Source: Mesorhizobium jarvisii (lineage in GTDB: Bacteria > Pseudomonadota > Alphaproteobacteria > Rhizobiales > Rhizobiaceae). From it: a stretch of DNA of 64,000 nt. A program made the position numbers and the translations under genes. Positions within the stretch are counted from its first letter, which is position 1, and every line of letters begins with the position of its first letter. Location of the stretch: assembly GCF_003601985.1 (NCBI RefSeq), contig NZ_QZXA01000007.1, positions 310,001 to 374,000 of the forward strand, given 5' to 3'. The notes under the pieces are model-generated. The model searched no databases. It had not been told where the DNA came from and saw nothing but the letters and a program-made list of their open reading frames with translations. This document shows, in pieces, positions 52,667 to 62,001 of this stretch.

Positions 52667-53376
52667 GCCGCGTTCCATACACCTTCGCGCAACAGAAGGG
52701 CAGCCGCGGCTGCCTGCTCCGCTTCACGTTTGGAACGACCGCTGCCGGTCGCCGGCTGAAATGCACCGACCCTGACACTGACGGTGAACAACGGATCGTG
52801 GTCCGGCCCCTCGCGGCTGTCGATCTGATAGGCCGGAACGGCACTTGCCGCCTGATGCGCCCATTCCTGCAATTCGGTCTTGGCGTCGCGGCGCGCGGCA
52901 CCGGAAGCCTGCGAACGCGGGCGCCAGTATTTGTGAATGAAGGCGCGTGCCGCCTCGAGGCCACCGTCGAGATAGAGCACGGCGATCAGCGATTCCAAGG
53001 CATCGGCGCGCAGATTGACGCGCTTGCGCCCCTTGAGCCCGCGCACATCCGATCCGGCGCGGATCAGGTCCGGCAGCCCGATATGTTCGGCTATCTCGGA
53101 AAGCGCCTCGGCGTTGACCAGCGCATTGAGCCGCAGCGACAATTCGCCTTCCGCCGCATCGGGAAACGCCGCCAGCAACATATCGGCAACGACGAGGCCC
53201 AGAACCCGGTCGCCGAGAAACTCGAAACGCTCGTAATCGGTGCCGGCATTGACGCCGCGGGCGCTGGCATGGGTCAGCGCGCGCTGCAGGCGCTGGCGGT
53301 CGGCAAAGGCGTGGCCCGTGCGTTCCACCAGCGCTTCGGCGAGCGCATCGGCGGTCAACCGTCTTGTTGCCGCCAT
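52663..53376 (-). CDS. rnc: ribonuclease III
   Basis: A 237-aa double-strand-specific RNase that processes rRNA and regulates mRNAs. The catalytic signature ERFEFLGDRVLG (49-60) is present, with the second acidic set around ESLIAVLYLDGG and a C-terminal dsRNA-binding domain. It lies four bases after lepB and overlaps era by four bases; the conserved order is acpS-lepB-rnc-era. Confidence 0.95.
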   Translation of the reverse strand: MAATRRLTADALAEALVERTGHAFADRQRLQRALTHASARGVNAGTDYERFEFLGDRVLGLVVADMLLAAFPDAAEGELSLRLNALVNAEALSEIAEHIGLPDLIRAGSDVRGLKGRKRVNLRADALESLIAVLYLDGGLEAARAFIHKYWRPRSQASGAARRDAKTELQEWAHQAASAVPAYQIDSREGPDHDPLFTVSVRVGAFQPATGSGRSKREAEQAAAAALLLREGVWNAA

Positions 53377-53380
53377 GACC

Positions 53381-54130
53381 CTAGTTGACGAAATGGAACA
53401 GGCGCGAAACGCGCATCAGCGACGGCCATTTCCAGATTTCGAGAGGGCTCGCCTTGCCGGCGATCGAGAAGAAGACAAGGTTGGCGCGACCAACCAGGTT
53501 CTCAGCCGGAACGTAGCCGACGGTGAACCGGCTGTCGGCGGAATTGTCCCTGTTGTCTCCCATCATGAAATAGTGGCCGGGCGGCACGTCGAATTCGCGC
53601 GTGTTGTCGCCGATCGAATTCGGATTGAGGTCGAGCGTGTCGTAGCTGACGCCGTTGGGCAGGGTTTCCCGGTAGACGTCGATCGGCTGAGGCATTTCGG
53701 TGATATCGGGATTGTCGATCTGGCCGGTCTTTACGCGCGGCACGCCGACACCGTTGATGAACAACTGGCCATTCTTCATCTGGATCTTGTCGCCGGGCAG
53801 GCCGACCACGCGCTTGATGTAGTCGACGGACGGATCCGGCGGGAACTTGAACACCACAACGTCGCCGCGCTTGGGCTCGGAGCCCCAGATGCGGCCCGAG
53901 AAGAGGTCAGGCCCGAACGGCAGCGAATAGCGCGAATAGCCGTAGGACCATTTGGTGACGAACAGATAGTCGCCCTCCAGAAGCGTCGGCCGCATCGATC
54001 CCGACGGGATCGAAAAGGGCTGGAACAACAGCGTGCGGATGACCAGCGCGAGCAAAAGCGCCTGGACGATGACGCTGACGGTTTCGCCAAGCCCGCCGGA
54101 TTTCTTCTGGGATTTTTCAGCCACGCTCAT
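53381..54130 (-). CDS. lepB: signal peptidase I
   Basis: A 249-aa inner-membrane protease that removes signal peptides. The catalytic dyad is visible: Ser45 in IPSGSMRPTL and Lys106 in VDYIKRVVG; the later MGDNRDNSADSRF box is also typical. One N-terminal transmembrane helix (~17-36) anchors it. I chose ATG 54130, preceded by GAGGACGAC. Part of acpS-lepB-rnc-era. Confidence 0.95.
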   Translation of the reverse strand: MSVAEKSQKKSGGLGETVSVIVQALLLALVIRTLLFQPFSIPSGSMRPTLLEGDYLFVTKWSYGYSRYSLPFGPDLFSGRIWGSEPKRGDVVVFKFPPDPSVDYIKRVVGLPGDKIQMKNGQLFINGVGVPRVKTGQIDNPDITEMPQPIDVYRETLPNGVSYDTLDLNPNSIGDNTREFDVPPGHYFMMGDNRDNSADSRFTVGYVPAENLVGRANLVFFSIAGKASPLEIWKWPSLMRVSRLFHFVN

Positions 54131-54208
54131 GTCGTCCTCGATTGTGCGTTGGATGGTATAGAGTCTCGGCGCGCGCTGGGCAACGTCAATGCCGGTCGTC
54201 AGATGCAA

Positions 54209-54622
54209 TCAATGTGGCGCTTGTTCGACGGGCAACGCCTCGATGATCACAAAGGCTTGAGCGAGCGGGAAATCATCGGTGATGGTGAGGTGGATCGCCG
54301 CCCTGTGCCCTGGGGGCAGGATTTTTTCGAGCCGGGCCAGCGCGCCGCCGGTCAGCGCCATGGTCGGCGCGCCGCTGGGCAGGTTGACGACACCCATGTC
54401 GCGCCAGAACACGCCTTGCGCCATGCCCGTACCCAGTGCCTTGGCGCAGGCCTCCTTGGCGGCGAAGCGCTTGGCGTAGGAGGCAGCGCGGGCTCGTCGG
54501 TTTTCCGAACGCGCCTGTTCGACCTCGGTGTAGATCCTCTGGACGAAGCGCTGGCCGTGATGTTCCAGCGATTTCTCGATGCGCCTGATATCGATCAGAT
54601 CACTGCCTACACCGATGATCAT
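54209..54622 (-). CDS. acpS: holo-[acyl-carrier-protein] synthase
   Basis: A 137-aa enzyme that transfers phosphopantetheine from CoA to acyl carrier protein. Conserved magnesium ligands are in MIIGVGSDLIDIRRIE (Asp8) and FAAKEACAKALG (Glu). Its start overlaps the DUF2062 stop by four bases, and the usual upstream neighbour pdxJ is absent here, replaced by DUF2062. Confidence 0.93.
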   Translation of the reverse strand: MIIGVGSDLIDIRRIEKSLEHHGQRFVQRIYTEVEQARSENRRARAASYAKRFAAKEACAKALGTGMAQGVFWRDMGVVNLPSGAPTMALTGGALARLEKILPPGHRAAIHLTITDDFPLAQAFVIIEALPVEQAPH

Positions 54623-55218
54623 CGCGTAGCGGAACCAATGCTTGCTCCAGGATGAGGCGGTTGCTGGCGGCGGCTTGCGCGCTCGGCCAGCCGCTTGCGC
54701 CTCTGCTCGCGAAAGACATTCATGCCCCAGCGCGTGACGCCGTAGAACAGGAGGCCAAACACCAGCCCGAGCGGCACCGCGCCGATCAGCATGGGTTCCA
54801 GCACGGGATGCCACAGTTTCGCGAAAGAAAGCGTGTGCAGCATCTCGCCCAGATGCGCCGGCGGACCATGTGCCGGCAGGCGATCGTGCAGGATGAGCTT
54901 GCCGGTTTCCCAGGACGCGCCCCACAGAATGGGAAAAGTCAGCGGATTGCCGAAGAAAACAGCGCCCAGTGCCGCCGCCACCAGATTGCCGGCGATCACC
55001 CAACACAGAACGGCGGCAATGATGAAATGGAAGCCCACGGGAAAGAATGAAGCGAAGACACCAGCCGCCACACCGGCTGCCACCGCGTGCGGCGTGGCCT
55101 TCAGCCGCAGGATGCGCTTGGAGAAATACTGCAGCGAGCGCGAGAACGAGCGGCGCGGCCACAGATAGGTGCGCACCCGCTCCAAAAGACCATCAGGCTT
55201 GCGGCGACGAAAAAGCAC
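54619..55218 (-). CDS. DUF2062 membrane protein
   Basis: A 199-aa inner-membrane protein with two or three hydrophobic segments. The DUF2062 pattern is visible: basic N-terminus, then ATPHAVAAGVAAGVFASFFPVGFH and FGNPLTFPILWGASWETGK, followed by a long basic tail. Starts at a GTG with AGGAAGAGA just upstream. Function is unknown; some relatives sit with glycosyltransferases, but here it is coupled to acpS. Confidence 0.85.
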   Translation of the reverse strand: MLFRRRKPDGLLERVRTYLWPRRSFSRSLQYFSKRILRLKATPHAVAAGVAAGVFASFFPVGFHFIIAAVLCWVIAGNLVAAALGAVFFGNPLTFPILWGASWETGKLILHDRLPAHGPPAHLGEMLHTLSFAKLWHPVLEPMLIGAVPLGLVFGLLFYGVTRWGMNVFREQRRKRLAERASRRQQPPHPGASIGSATR

Positions 55219-55481
55219 TCTCTTCCTATTCCCGATACGTTACAGCTTGCGTTCCGGCTGTCTTCAGCCGGACTTCAACCGCCACATCTTGCGCTTTACG
55301 GTCACCCGAAGGCAATCGCGACTTTGATATAGCGATCCGCAACCCCGACAACAACCGAAGGCTACCTGTGCAGCGGCCGCGCCACCATAATCTTTGGTAA
55401 GGTTCACGTCTCCAACACCTGACAATCGCGGCGAATTTGAGAATGGCTTCGGCCTATTGTCGCAGCCGGATGTCTGAGACA

Positions 55482-55862
55482 CTACCGCAAGTACTGGCTG
55501 ACTTCGACAAGATTGCCGTCCGGATCGCGGAAATAGACAGACATCATCGGACCGCGCGCCCCGATGCGTTCGACCGGCCCCAGTTCGAGCACGACGCCAT
55601 TGGCTTCGAGACGGGCGCGGATTTCGTCGAGCGGCCGTTCGGTGATCAGGCAGAAATCGCCTGACCCTGGCGTCGGCGCCTTCGCCTTCGGCTCGAAAGT
55701 GCGGCTGATCTCGTGGACATTGATCTTCTGGCCGCCAAAAGCCAGCGCTGTCGGCCGGCCCGGCGTGTCGATGCGCTCGAAACCCAGCACGCGCTGGTAA
55801 AAGGCGCAGGTCGCTTCGAGCGACGCCACCGTCAGCACGAAATGGTCGATCCCGACGATCAT
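55482..55862 (-). CDS. VOC family protein
   Basis: A 126-aa vicinal-oxygen-chelate protein (MIVGIDHFVLTVASLEATCAFYQRVLGF to SVYFRDPDGNLVEVSQY). The metal ligands expected from H7 and the C-terminal E are present. It resembles the glyoxalase/ring-cleavage-type groups. It lies 66 bp from pyrE and 263 bp before DUF2062; no clear functional link. Substrate unknown. Confidence 0.85.
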   Translation of the reverse strand: MIVGIDHFVLTVASLEATCAFYQRVLGFERIDTPGRPTALAFGGQKINVHEISRTFEPKAKAPTPGSGDFCLITERPLDEIRARLEANGVVLELGPVERIGARGPMMSVYFRDPDGNLVEVSQYLR

Positions 55863-55928
55863 TTCGAATTGCCTTCACGCATGTCGTCACTCCCAAAACC
55901 GCCGCAGACTTTTGGGCGACATGCATGG

Positions 55929-56507
55929 TCAGATATTGCGACTGCCAGGCTTGACCGCCGGTATCGCGGCAAGCTCCGGCGGCAGCCGGTCCGGCGGATA
56001 GGCCGGAACCTCGTATTCGGCGAGCGCGATCAGCGGCACGCCGACATGGGTCTTGCCGGCGGAACGGTCGATGATGCAGGCGGCCGCCACCACCTCGGCG
56101 CCAAGCTCGCGCAGGCACTCGATGGTTTCGCGGATCGACAGGCCGGTGGTGACGATATCCTCGACGATGACGACGCGCGCACCCCTGGCGATCTCGAAGC
56201 GGCGCAGGCGGAACTCGCCCCCTTCCCGCTCGACCCAGATCGCCGGCACGCCGAGATGGCGCGAGGTTTCGTAGGCCGGGATCAGGCCGCCGATCGCCGG
56301 GCCGACGACATAGTCGATCTTGTCTGGCACCGCTGCCCGGATCTTTTCGGCCAGCGCCTTGCAAAGCCGCTCGGTCTTGTCGGCATGCATGAACACCCGC
56401 GCCTTCTGCAGGAAGACCGGGCTGCGCAGGCCCGACGTCAGGATGAAATGCCCCTCCAGAACAGCACCCGCCTCGCGGAAAATGCCCAGCACTTCATCGG
56501 TCTTCAT
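55929..56507 (-). CDS. pyrE: orotate phosphoribosyltransferase
   Basis: A 192-aa enzyme making orotidine monophosphate from orotate and PRPP. The PRPP-binding loop VVIVEDIVTTG and the IWVEREGGEFRLRR catalytic loop region are clear. I chose ATG 56507 (MKTDEVLGIF), with GGGGGGCAGG upstream, over in-frame starts at 56546 and 56537 that overlap the rsh stop. It follows rsh in the same direction. Confidence 0.92.
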   Translation of the reverse strand: MKTDEVLGIFREAGAVLEGHFILTSGLRSPVFLQKARVFMHADKTERLCKALAEKIRAAVPDKIDYVVGPAIGGLIPAYETSRHLGVPAIWVEREGGEFRLRRFEIARGARVVIVEDIVTTGLSIRETIECLRELGAEVVAAACIIDRSAGKTHVGVPLIALAEYEVPAYPPDRLPPELAAIPAVKPGSRNI

Positions 56508-56538
56508 CTGCGCCTGCCCCCCAGATAGATCAGCCATG

Positions 56539-58767
56539 TCAGCCATTCACACGCCGTGCGTCGCTGACGCTCGAATTGTCCTTGAGCTGCGACAGCAGCC
56601 GGTTGAGGTGCTTCAGATCCCAGACTTCGAGATCGATCAGCATTTCGGTGAAGTCGGGCGCCGTGCGCACCATCGACAGCGTATGGATGTTGGCGTCATT
56701 GGACGCAACGACCTGGGCGATATCGGCGAGCGAGCCCGGCGCATTGATGGCGGTGACCGAGACACGCGCGGGGAAGCGCTCCTTGGTGCGCTCGTCAATG
56801 TCCCAGCGCACGTCGATCCAGCGCTCGGGCTGGTCATCGAAAGCCTGCAGCGCCGGCGACTGGATCGGATAGATGGTGATGCCGGTGCCCGGCTGGACGA
56901 TGCCAACGATGCGATCGCCGGGCACAGCACCCTCCGGCGCGAAGCGCACCGGCAGGTCGCCGCGTACGCCGCGGATCGGCACGGCGCCGTCACGCGGCTG
57001 GTCCTTGTCCTTGCGCGCGGCCCGGCCCGGAATCTGGAACAGCATGCCAGCGGCGTTGCGGATCTTCGACCAGCCCTCCTCGCGCTGCTTGGGCGCGGCC
57101 GGCGTGACGCGTTCGTCCTTGTAGTCTGGGAAGACCGCCTTCATGACGTCGGTGGAGGCAAGTTCGCCACGACCGACGGACGCCAGCACGTCCTCGATGT
57201 CCTTGCGCGCCAGCCGGTGCAGCACCGGCTTCAGGCTTTCCTTGGTGAAATTCTTGCCGGCGCGTTCGAAGGCGCGTTCGAGAATACGCGCGCCGAGGCC
57301 GGAATACTGCTTGCGAATGGCGTTCTTGGTGGCCCGGCGGATGGCGGCGCGCGCCTTGCCGGTGACGACGACCGATTCCCACGCCGCCGGCGGCACTTGC
57401 GCCTTGGAGCGGATGATCTCGACCTCGTCGCCATTCTTCAGTTCCGTCATCAGCGGCATGATGCGGCCGTTGACCTTGGCACCGACGCAGGTGTCGCCGA
57501 CATCGGTGTGCACCGCATAGGCGAAATCGATGGGCGTGGCGCCGCGCGGCAAGGCAATCAGCATGCCCTTTGGCGTGAAGCAGAACACCTGGTCCTGGAA
57601 CAGTTCCAGCTTGGTGTTCTCGAGGAAATCCTCGGGATTGTCGCCTTCGGCAAGCTGCTCGATGGTGCGCCGCAGCCAGGCATAGGCATTGGTCTCCTTC
57701 GAGATCGCATGGCCGGCACCGTTCGTCTTGCCGCCGGTGTCCTTATAGATCGAGTGCGCCGCGACGCCGTATTCGGCGATCTTGTTCATCTCGCGGGTGC
57801 GAATCTGCAGCTCGACGCGCTGACGCGACGGCCCGACGATGGTGGTGTGGATCGAGCGATAGTCGTTCTGCTTCGGCGTCGAGATGTAGTCCTTGAAGCG
57901 GCCGGGCACCATCGACCATGTGGTGTGGATGGCGCCAAGCGCGCGGTAGCAGTCCTCGACCGTATCGACCACGACGCGAAAGCCGAAAATGTCGGACAGC
58001 TGCTCGAAGGACAGCGCCTTGGCCTCCATCTTGCGGAACACCGACCAGGGCTTCTTCTGGCGGCTCTTCACGCCGGCGTTGATGGCATGCTTTTCAAACA
58101 GCCCCGACAGCGCCTTTTCAATGTCGGTCAGCACGCCCTTGTTGCGCTCGAATATCTCGGCAAGCCGCGCGGTGACGGCGCGATAGGCTTCCGGATTGAT
58201 GTAGCGGAAGGCGATCTCCTCCAGCTCTTCGCGCATGCCTTGCATTCCCATGCGCCCGGCCAGCGGCGCATAGATGTCCATCGTCTCCTCGGCAATGCGC
58301 AGGCGCTTGGCCTCCGGCATGTGGTCGAGGGTGCGCATGTTGTGGAGGCGGTCGGCAAGCTTGACCAACAGCACGCGGACGTCTTCCGAGATCGCCAGAA
58401 GCAGCTTGCGCAGGTTCTCCGCCTGCTCGGCCTTCTTGGAGACGAGATCGAGCTTCTTCAGCTTGGTCAGGCCCTCGACCAGCTTGCCCATTTCGGGGCC
58501 GAACAGATCGTCGATCTCGGCCCGCGTCGCCGTGGTGTCTTCGATGGTGTCGTGCAACAGGGCGACGGCGATCGTTGCCTCGTCCATGTGCATTTCAGTG
58601 AGGATGGCGGCGACTTCGAGCGGATGCGAGAAATACGGATCGCCGGAAGCGCGCTTCTGGTGGCCATGCTTCTGCATGGCATAGACATAGGCCTTGTTGA
58701 GCAGCGCCTCGTTGACGTCAGGCTTGTAGCGCTGGACGCGCTCGACAAGCTCATACTGACGCATCAT
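56539..58767 (-). CDS. rsh: bifunctional (p)ppGpp synthetase/hydrolase
   Basis: A 742-aa RelA/SpoT homologue. Domains in order: HD hydrolase (~25-180, with VALLHDTIEDTTATRAEI and KLADRLHNMRTL), synthetase (~230-360, with DIFGFRVVVDTVEDCYRALG and RSIHTTIVG), TGS (~385-450, VFCFTPKGMLIALP), a helical/RIS-type region, and a C-terminal ACT (~660-742). Both active sites look intact, as expected for the single Rsh of alphaproteobacteria. It lies between rpoZ and pyrE. Confidence 0.95.
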   Translation of the reverse strand: MMRQYELVERVQRYKPDVNEALLNKAYVYAMQKHGHQKRASGDPYFSHPLEVAAILTEMHMDEATIAVALLHDTIEDTTATRAEIDDLFGPEMGKLVEGLTKLKKLDLVSKKAEQAENLRKLLLAISEDVRVLLVKLADRLHNMRTLDHMPEAKRLRIAEETMDIYAPLAGRMGMQGMREELEEIAFRYINPEAYRAVTARLAEIFERNKGVLTDIEKALSGLFEKHAINAGVKSRQKKPWSVFRKMEAKALSFEQLSDIFGFRVVVDTVEDCYRALGAIHTTWSMVPGRFKDYISTPKQNDYRSIHTTIVGPSRQRVELQIRTREMNKIAEYGVAAHSIYKDTGGKTNGAGHAISKETNAYAWLRRTIEQLAEGDNPEDFLENTKLELFQDQVFCFTPKGMLIALPRGATPIDFAYAVHTDVGDTCVGAKVNGRIMPLMTELKNGDEVEIIRSKAQVPPAAWESVVVTGKARAAIRRATKNAIRKQYSGLGARILERAFERAGKNFTKESLKPVLHRLARKDIEDVLASVGRGELASTDVMKAVFPDYKDERVTPAAPKQREEGWSKIRNAAGMLFQIPGRAARKDKDQPRDGAVPIRGVRGDLPVRFAPEGAVPGDRIVGIVQPGTGITIYPIQSPALQAFDDQPERWIDVRWDIDERTKERFPARVSVTAINAPGSLADIAQVVASNDANIHTLSMVRTAPDFTEMLIDLEVWDLKHLNRLLSQLKDNSSVSDARRVNG

Positions 58768-58895
58768 GGGCGGAATCTCTCAGCGATGAAATGAATCATG
58801 CGCCGCACTGCTGTACGGCGCATGTCATAGATAGCCACGAAACTGCCGGGACGGAAGTGCCGGAAACGCGTTCCGGGCAGGTCCAGGAAACTCTC

Positions 58896-59297
58896 TTAGT
58901 AGTCGTCGCTCTTTTCCGGCGGTACCAGACCTTCGATGCCGGCCAGCAGGTCTTCCTCGGTCATGCGATCGAAGGTGATGTTGTCCTCGGCATCGTCGGT
59001 TTCAGCGGCCGCGACAGCGCCGCCGGTCTGATCGGCGATCACCTCGCCTTCAGCCTCGGGCTCGTCGACCTCGACATGCTTCTGCAGCGAATGGATCAGA
59101 TCTTCCTTGAGGTCGTCGGGCGACAGCGTCTCGTCGGCGATCTCGCGCAGGGCGATGACCGGGTTCTTGTCGTTGTCGCGAGGAACGGTGATCTGCGCGC
59201 CCTGGCTGATCTGGCGGGCACGGTGGCCGGCCAAAAGCACCAGCTCGAAGCGGTTGTCGACCTTGTCGATGCAATCTTCAACGGTTACGCGGGCCAT
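58896..59297 (-). CDS. rpoZ: RNA polymerase omega subunit
   Basis: A 133-aa omega subunit starting MARVTVEDCIDKVDNRFELVLLAGHRARQI, the universal N-terminus that contacts beta-prime. It has a long acidic C-terminal tail typical of alphaproteobacteria. In these bacteria rpoZ commonly precedes rsh, as here, linking ppGpp synthesis and one of its binding subunits. Confidence 0.95.
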   Translation of the reverse strand: MARVTVEDCIDKVDNRFELVLLAGHRARQISQGAQITVPRDNDKNPVIALREIADETLSPDDLKEDLIHSLQKHVEVDEPEAEGEVIADQTGGAVAAAETDDAEDNITFDRMTEEDLLAGIEGLVPPEKSDDY

Positions 59298-59617
59298 GGA
59301 CTGCCCCTTTCATGCCTGGATTTGATGGAAAACAGGGGCGGTCCATAACCCGAACGCCGCCAAAATACAAGCATCATGGCATTGGCGGGACTATTGGGTG
59401 CTCAATCCCTGCCCAAACACCGGATCTGGCAAACAGCCCGCGTCGTTCGTTCGACGCCGCGATCACAATTGCTTGCATTGCCGCATCACGCCTTGGATTG
59501 CCACCAAACTGGCGTTATCTCGAATGGACAAGGTCAGCCGGTTTATTATGAGCCTGACCGATAGTCGCTACCGCATTTCGTTTAGACGGCCGCATTTTTC
59601 GAAAAGGAACATTTTCC
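59298..59617. other. intergenic region between rpoZ and the NYN gene
   Basis: 320 bp without a supportable gene; it holds the promoters of rpoZ (-) and the NYN gene (+). Short overlapping frames on the plus strand (59312-59634) have no family pattern. No terminator seen. Confidence 0.5.
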
Positions 59618-60199
59618 ATGTTCGACCCCCGTGAAAAAATCGCCTTGTTCATCGACGGTGCCAATCTCTACGCTACGTCGCGGGCGCTCGGCTTCGACAT
59701 CGACTATCGCAAGCTGTTGTCGAGTTTCCAGAAGCGCGGCTATCTCTTGCGCGCCTATTATTACACGGCACTGGTCGAGGATCAGGAATACTCCTCGATC
59801 CGCCCGCTGATCGACTGGCTCGACTATAACGGCTTCAAGGTGGTGACCAAGCCCGCCAAGGAGTTCACCGACTCGACCGGCCGCCGCAAGATCAAGGGCA
59901 ATATGGACATCGAACTGACGGTCGATGCGCTGGAGCTCGCCGATGTCGTCGACCACTATGTCATTTTCTCCGGCGATGGCGACTTCCGCACGCTGGTCGA
60001 GGCGCTGCAGCGGCGCGGCCGCAAGGTGTCGATCGTCTCGACCATGGCCTCGCAACCGCCGATGATCTCGGACGATCTGCGCCGCCAGGCCGACCATTTC
60101 ATCGACCTGACGACGCTGAAGAACGAAGTCGGCCGCGATCCTTCCGAGCGGCCCGTGCGACGGCCCGAACCGGCTGAAGTCGATGAGGACGACTACTGA
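59618..60199 (+). CDS. NYN domain protein (LabA/DUF88 type)
   Basis: A 193-aa protein with the PIN-like NYN fold: FIDGANLYATSRALGFDIDY at the start, then KGNMDIELTVDALELAD and YVIFSGDGDFRTLVEAL, which carry the conserved acidic residues of a metal-dependent nuclease. Such proteins are thought to cut RNA. A ribosome site (AAAAGGAAC) precedes ATG 59618. It is followed by a UDG gene 11 bp downstream, so the two may be one operon. Confidence 0.88.
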   Translation: MFDPREKIALFIDGANLYATSRALGFDIDYRKLLSSFQKRGYLLRAYYYTALVEDQEYSSIRPLIDWLDYNGFKVVTKPAKEFTDSTGRRKIKGNMDIELTVDALELADVVDHYVIFSGDGDFRTLVEALQRRGRKVSIVSTMASQPPMISDDLRRQADHFIDLTTLKNEVGRDPSERPVRRPEPAEVDEDDY

Positions 60200-60210
60200 G
60201 GCCGGTTGCC

Positions 60211-60867
60211 TTGACCGCCCTCTCCCAAGCCGAACCGGGTCGCGACTGCCCGCTCTGCCCGCGGCTGCATGATTTCATTGCGCAGTGGCGGCAGCGCGAG
60301 CCGTCCTGGTTCAACGCGCCGGTGCCGACCTTCCTGCCGCCGCAGGGCGAGGACAGCGTCCAGCTTCTGATCGTCGGGCTGGCGCCCGGCCTGCGCGGTG
60401 CCAACCGCACCGGCCGCCCCTTCACCGGCGACTATGCCGGCGACCTGCTCTACTCGACGCTGATCGCGCACGGCTTAGCACGCGGTGAGTTCAAGGCGCG
60501 GCCCGATGACGGGCTGGAGCTTGTCGGCACCGCGATCACCAATGCAGTGCGCTGCGTGCCGCCGGAGAACAAGCCGGTGGGCGCCGAAATCTCGACCTGT
60601 CGCAGCTTCCTGGTGCCGACGATCGCACGCTTTCCCAAGCTACGCGCGGTGCTGGCGCTTGGGTCCATCGCGCACCAGTCGACCGTGCGCGCGCTGGGCG
60701 GGCGCGTCGCCGCCTATCCGTTCAAGCATGGCGGGCAGCTGCCGGCCGGCGGCGTCACGCTGTTTTCGAGCTATCACTGCTCGCGCTACAACACCAACAC
60801 CGGCGTTTTGACGGAGGCGATGTTCGTCAGCGTGTTCAGCGAGATCGCGGCGTTCCTGCAGAAATAA
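60211..60867 (+). CDS. uracil-DNA glycosylase, family 5 (UDGb) type
   Basis: A 218-aa base-excision repair enzyme. The family-5 active site GLAPGLRGANRTGRPFTGDYAG (given here in part: APGLRGANRTG) and the later SYHCSRYNTNTG are present. The CPLC motif near residue 13 belongs to the Fe-S cluster, so the start must lie before it; TTG 60211 is the only suitable start and has GAGG ten bases upstream. It removes uracil or other deaminated bases from DNA. Eleven bases after the NYN gene. Confidence 0.88.
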   Translation: MTALSQAEPGRDCPLCPRLHDFIAQWRQREPSWFNAPVPTFLPPQGEDSVQLLIVGLAPGLRGANRTGRPFTGDYAGDLLYSTLIAHGLARGEFKARPDDGLELVGTAITNAVRCVPPENKPVGAEISTCRSFLVPTIARFPKLRAVLALGSIAHQSTVRALGGRVAAYPFKHGGQLPAGGVTLFSSYHCSRYNTNTGVLTEAMFVSVFSEIAAFLQK

Positions 60868-60877
60868 CCGCCGCCCT

Positions 60878-61891
60878 TCAAAACCCCTCCAGCACAATCT
60901 TGCCCTTGGCCTTGCCGGTTTCGATCAGCGCATGAGCGCGCTTCAGATTGGCGGCATTGATAGGACCGAAGGTTTCACCCAAGGTGGTGCGGATGATGCT
61001 CGCGTCGACCAGGCGCGACAGCTCGTTCAGATGTTCGCCCTGTGCGGCCATGTCCTGCGTCTCGAACAGCGAGCGGGTGAACATCAGTTCCCAATGCACC
61101 GAAACGCTTTTGCGTTTGAACGGATTGATATCGAGCGTCTGGGGATCGTCGATCAACCCGAACCGGCCTTGCGGTGCGATCAATTCGGCAATCTCGGCCA
61201 GGTGCCGGTCGGTGTTGGTTGTCGAGAATACGAAGGCTGGTGCGCCGATACCGAGTGCCGCGACTTCGGCAGCCAACGGCTTGGAATGATCGATGGCATG
61301 ATGGGCGCCAAGCCCAAGCACCCAGTCGCGTGTCTCTGGCCTCGATGCGGTGGCGATCACCGTCAGATCGGTCAGTTGGCGCGCAAGCTGCACCGCGATC
61401 GAGCCGACGCCGCCAGCGCCGCCGATGATCACGATGGCATTCGCGGCACCCACGACAGGCTTCTTCACGTCAAGGCGATCGAACAGCGCCTCAAAGGCGG
61501 TGATCGCCGTCAGCGGCAGCGCCGCGGCCTGCGCATACTCGAGCGAGCCGGGCTTGCGGCCGACGAGGCGCTCATCGACAAGGTGGAACTCGGCATTGGT
61601 ACCTTGCGGCGCGAGCGCACCGGAATAGAAGACGTCGTCTCCGGGCTTGAACAGGGTGGCATCCGGCCCCGTTGCAACGACCCGGCCGGCGGCGTCCCAG
61701 CCAAGCACACGCCAGCTTCCGGCTTCGGGTTTGGCACTCCGCCGTATCTTGGTGTCGACCGGATTGACCGAGATCGCCTTTACCTCGACCAGCAATTGAC
61801 GGCCTTTCGGCTCCGGCTTGGGCAGGTCGATGTCGACAAGGGACGCCTGATCGGTGATGGGGGCTGGGACTTGATAGCCGACGGCGCGCAT
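60878..61891 (-). CDS. zinc-binding alcohol dehydrogenase family oxidoreductase (QOR-like)
   Basis: A 337-aa MDR-superfamily NAD(P)H oxidoreductase. The catalytic core (SVNPVDTKIRRS, VLGWDAAGRVVATG) and Rossmann motif IIGGAGGVGSIAVQLARQL are clear. It lacks the structural zinc cluster, so it is nearer to quinone oxidoreductases that reduce electrophiles. I chose ATG 61891. It is divergent from an HxlR gene, a pairing typical of aldehyde- or quinone-stress response. Confidence 0.88.
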   Translation of the reverse strand: MRAVGYQVPAPITDQASLVDIDLPKPEPKGRQLLVEVKAISVNPVDTKIRRSAKPEAGSWRVLGWDAAGRVVATGPDATLFKPGDDVFYSGALAPQGTNAEFHLVDERLVGRKPGSLEYAQAAALPLTAITAFEALFDRLDVKKPVVGAANAIVIIGGAGGVGSIAVQLARQLTDLTVIATASRPETRDWVLGLGAHHAIDHSKPLAAEVAALGIGAPAFVFSTTNTDRHLAEIAELIAPQGRFGLIDDPQTLDINPFKRKSVSVHWELMFTRSLFETQDMAAQGEHLNELSRLVDASIIRTTLGETFGPINAANLKRAHALIETGKAKGKIVLEGF

Positions 61892-61941
61892 TTCGATCTC
61901 CGCAATTGCTGTTGAGCTTTGTATGCGGCAGAGATGCGGAT

Positions 61942-61981
61942 TATGTGCGCAAGGCGCAAGAATGCACATATAAAGCACATA
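61942..61981. promoter_or_regulatory. candidate HxlR operator
   Basis: TATGTGC (61942-61948) and GCACATA (61964-61970) form an inverted repeat; a second GCACATA is at 61975-61981. They lie between the oxidoreductase and HxlR genes. Confidence 0.5.
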
Positions 61982-62001
61982 GTGTCGAAAAGGATACCGT
62001 C

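Noticed and set aside
56320..58794. 824-aa open frame on the plus strand
   Set aside because: It lies antisense to rsh, shows arginine/leucine-rich composition without family motifs, and arises from the codon bias of the real gene.
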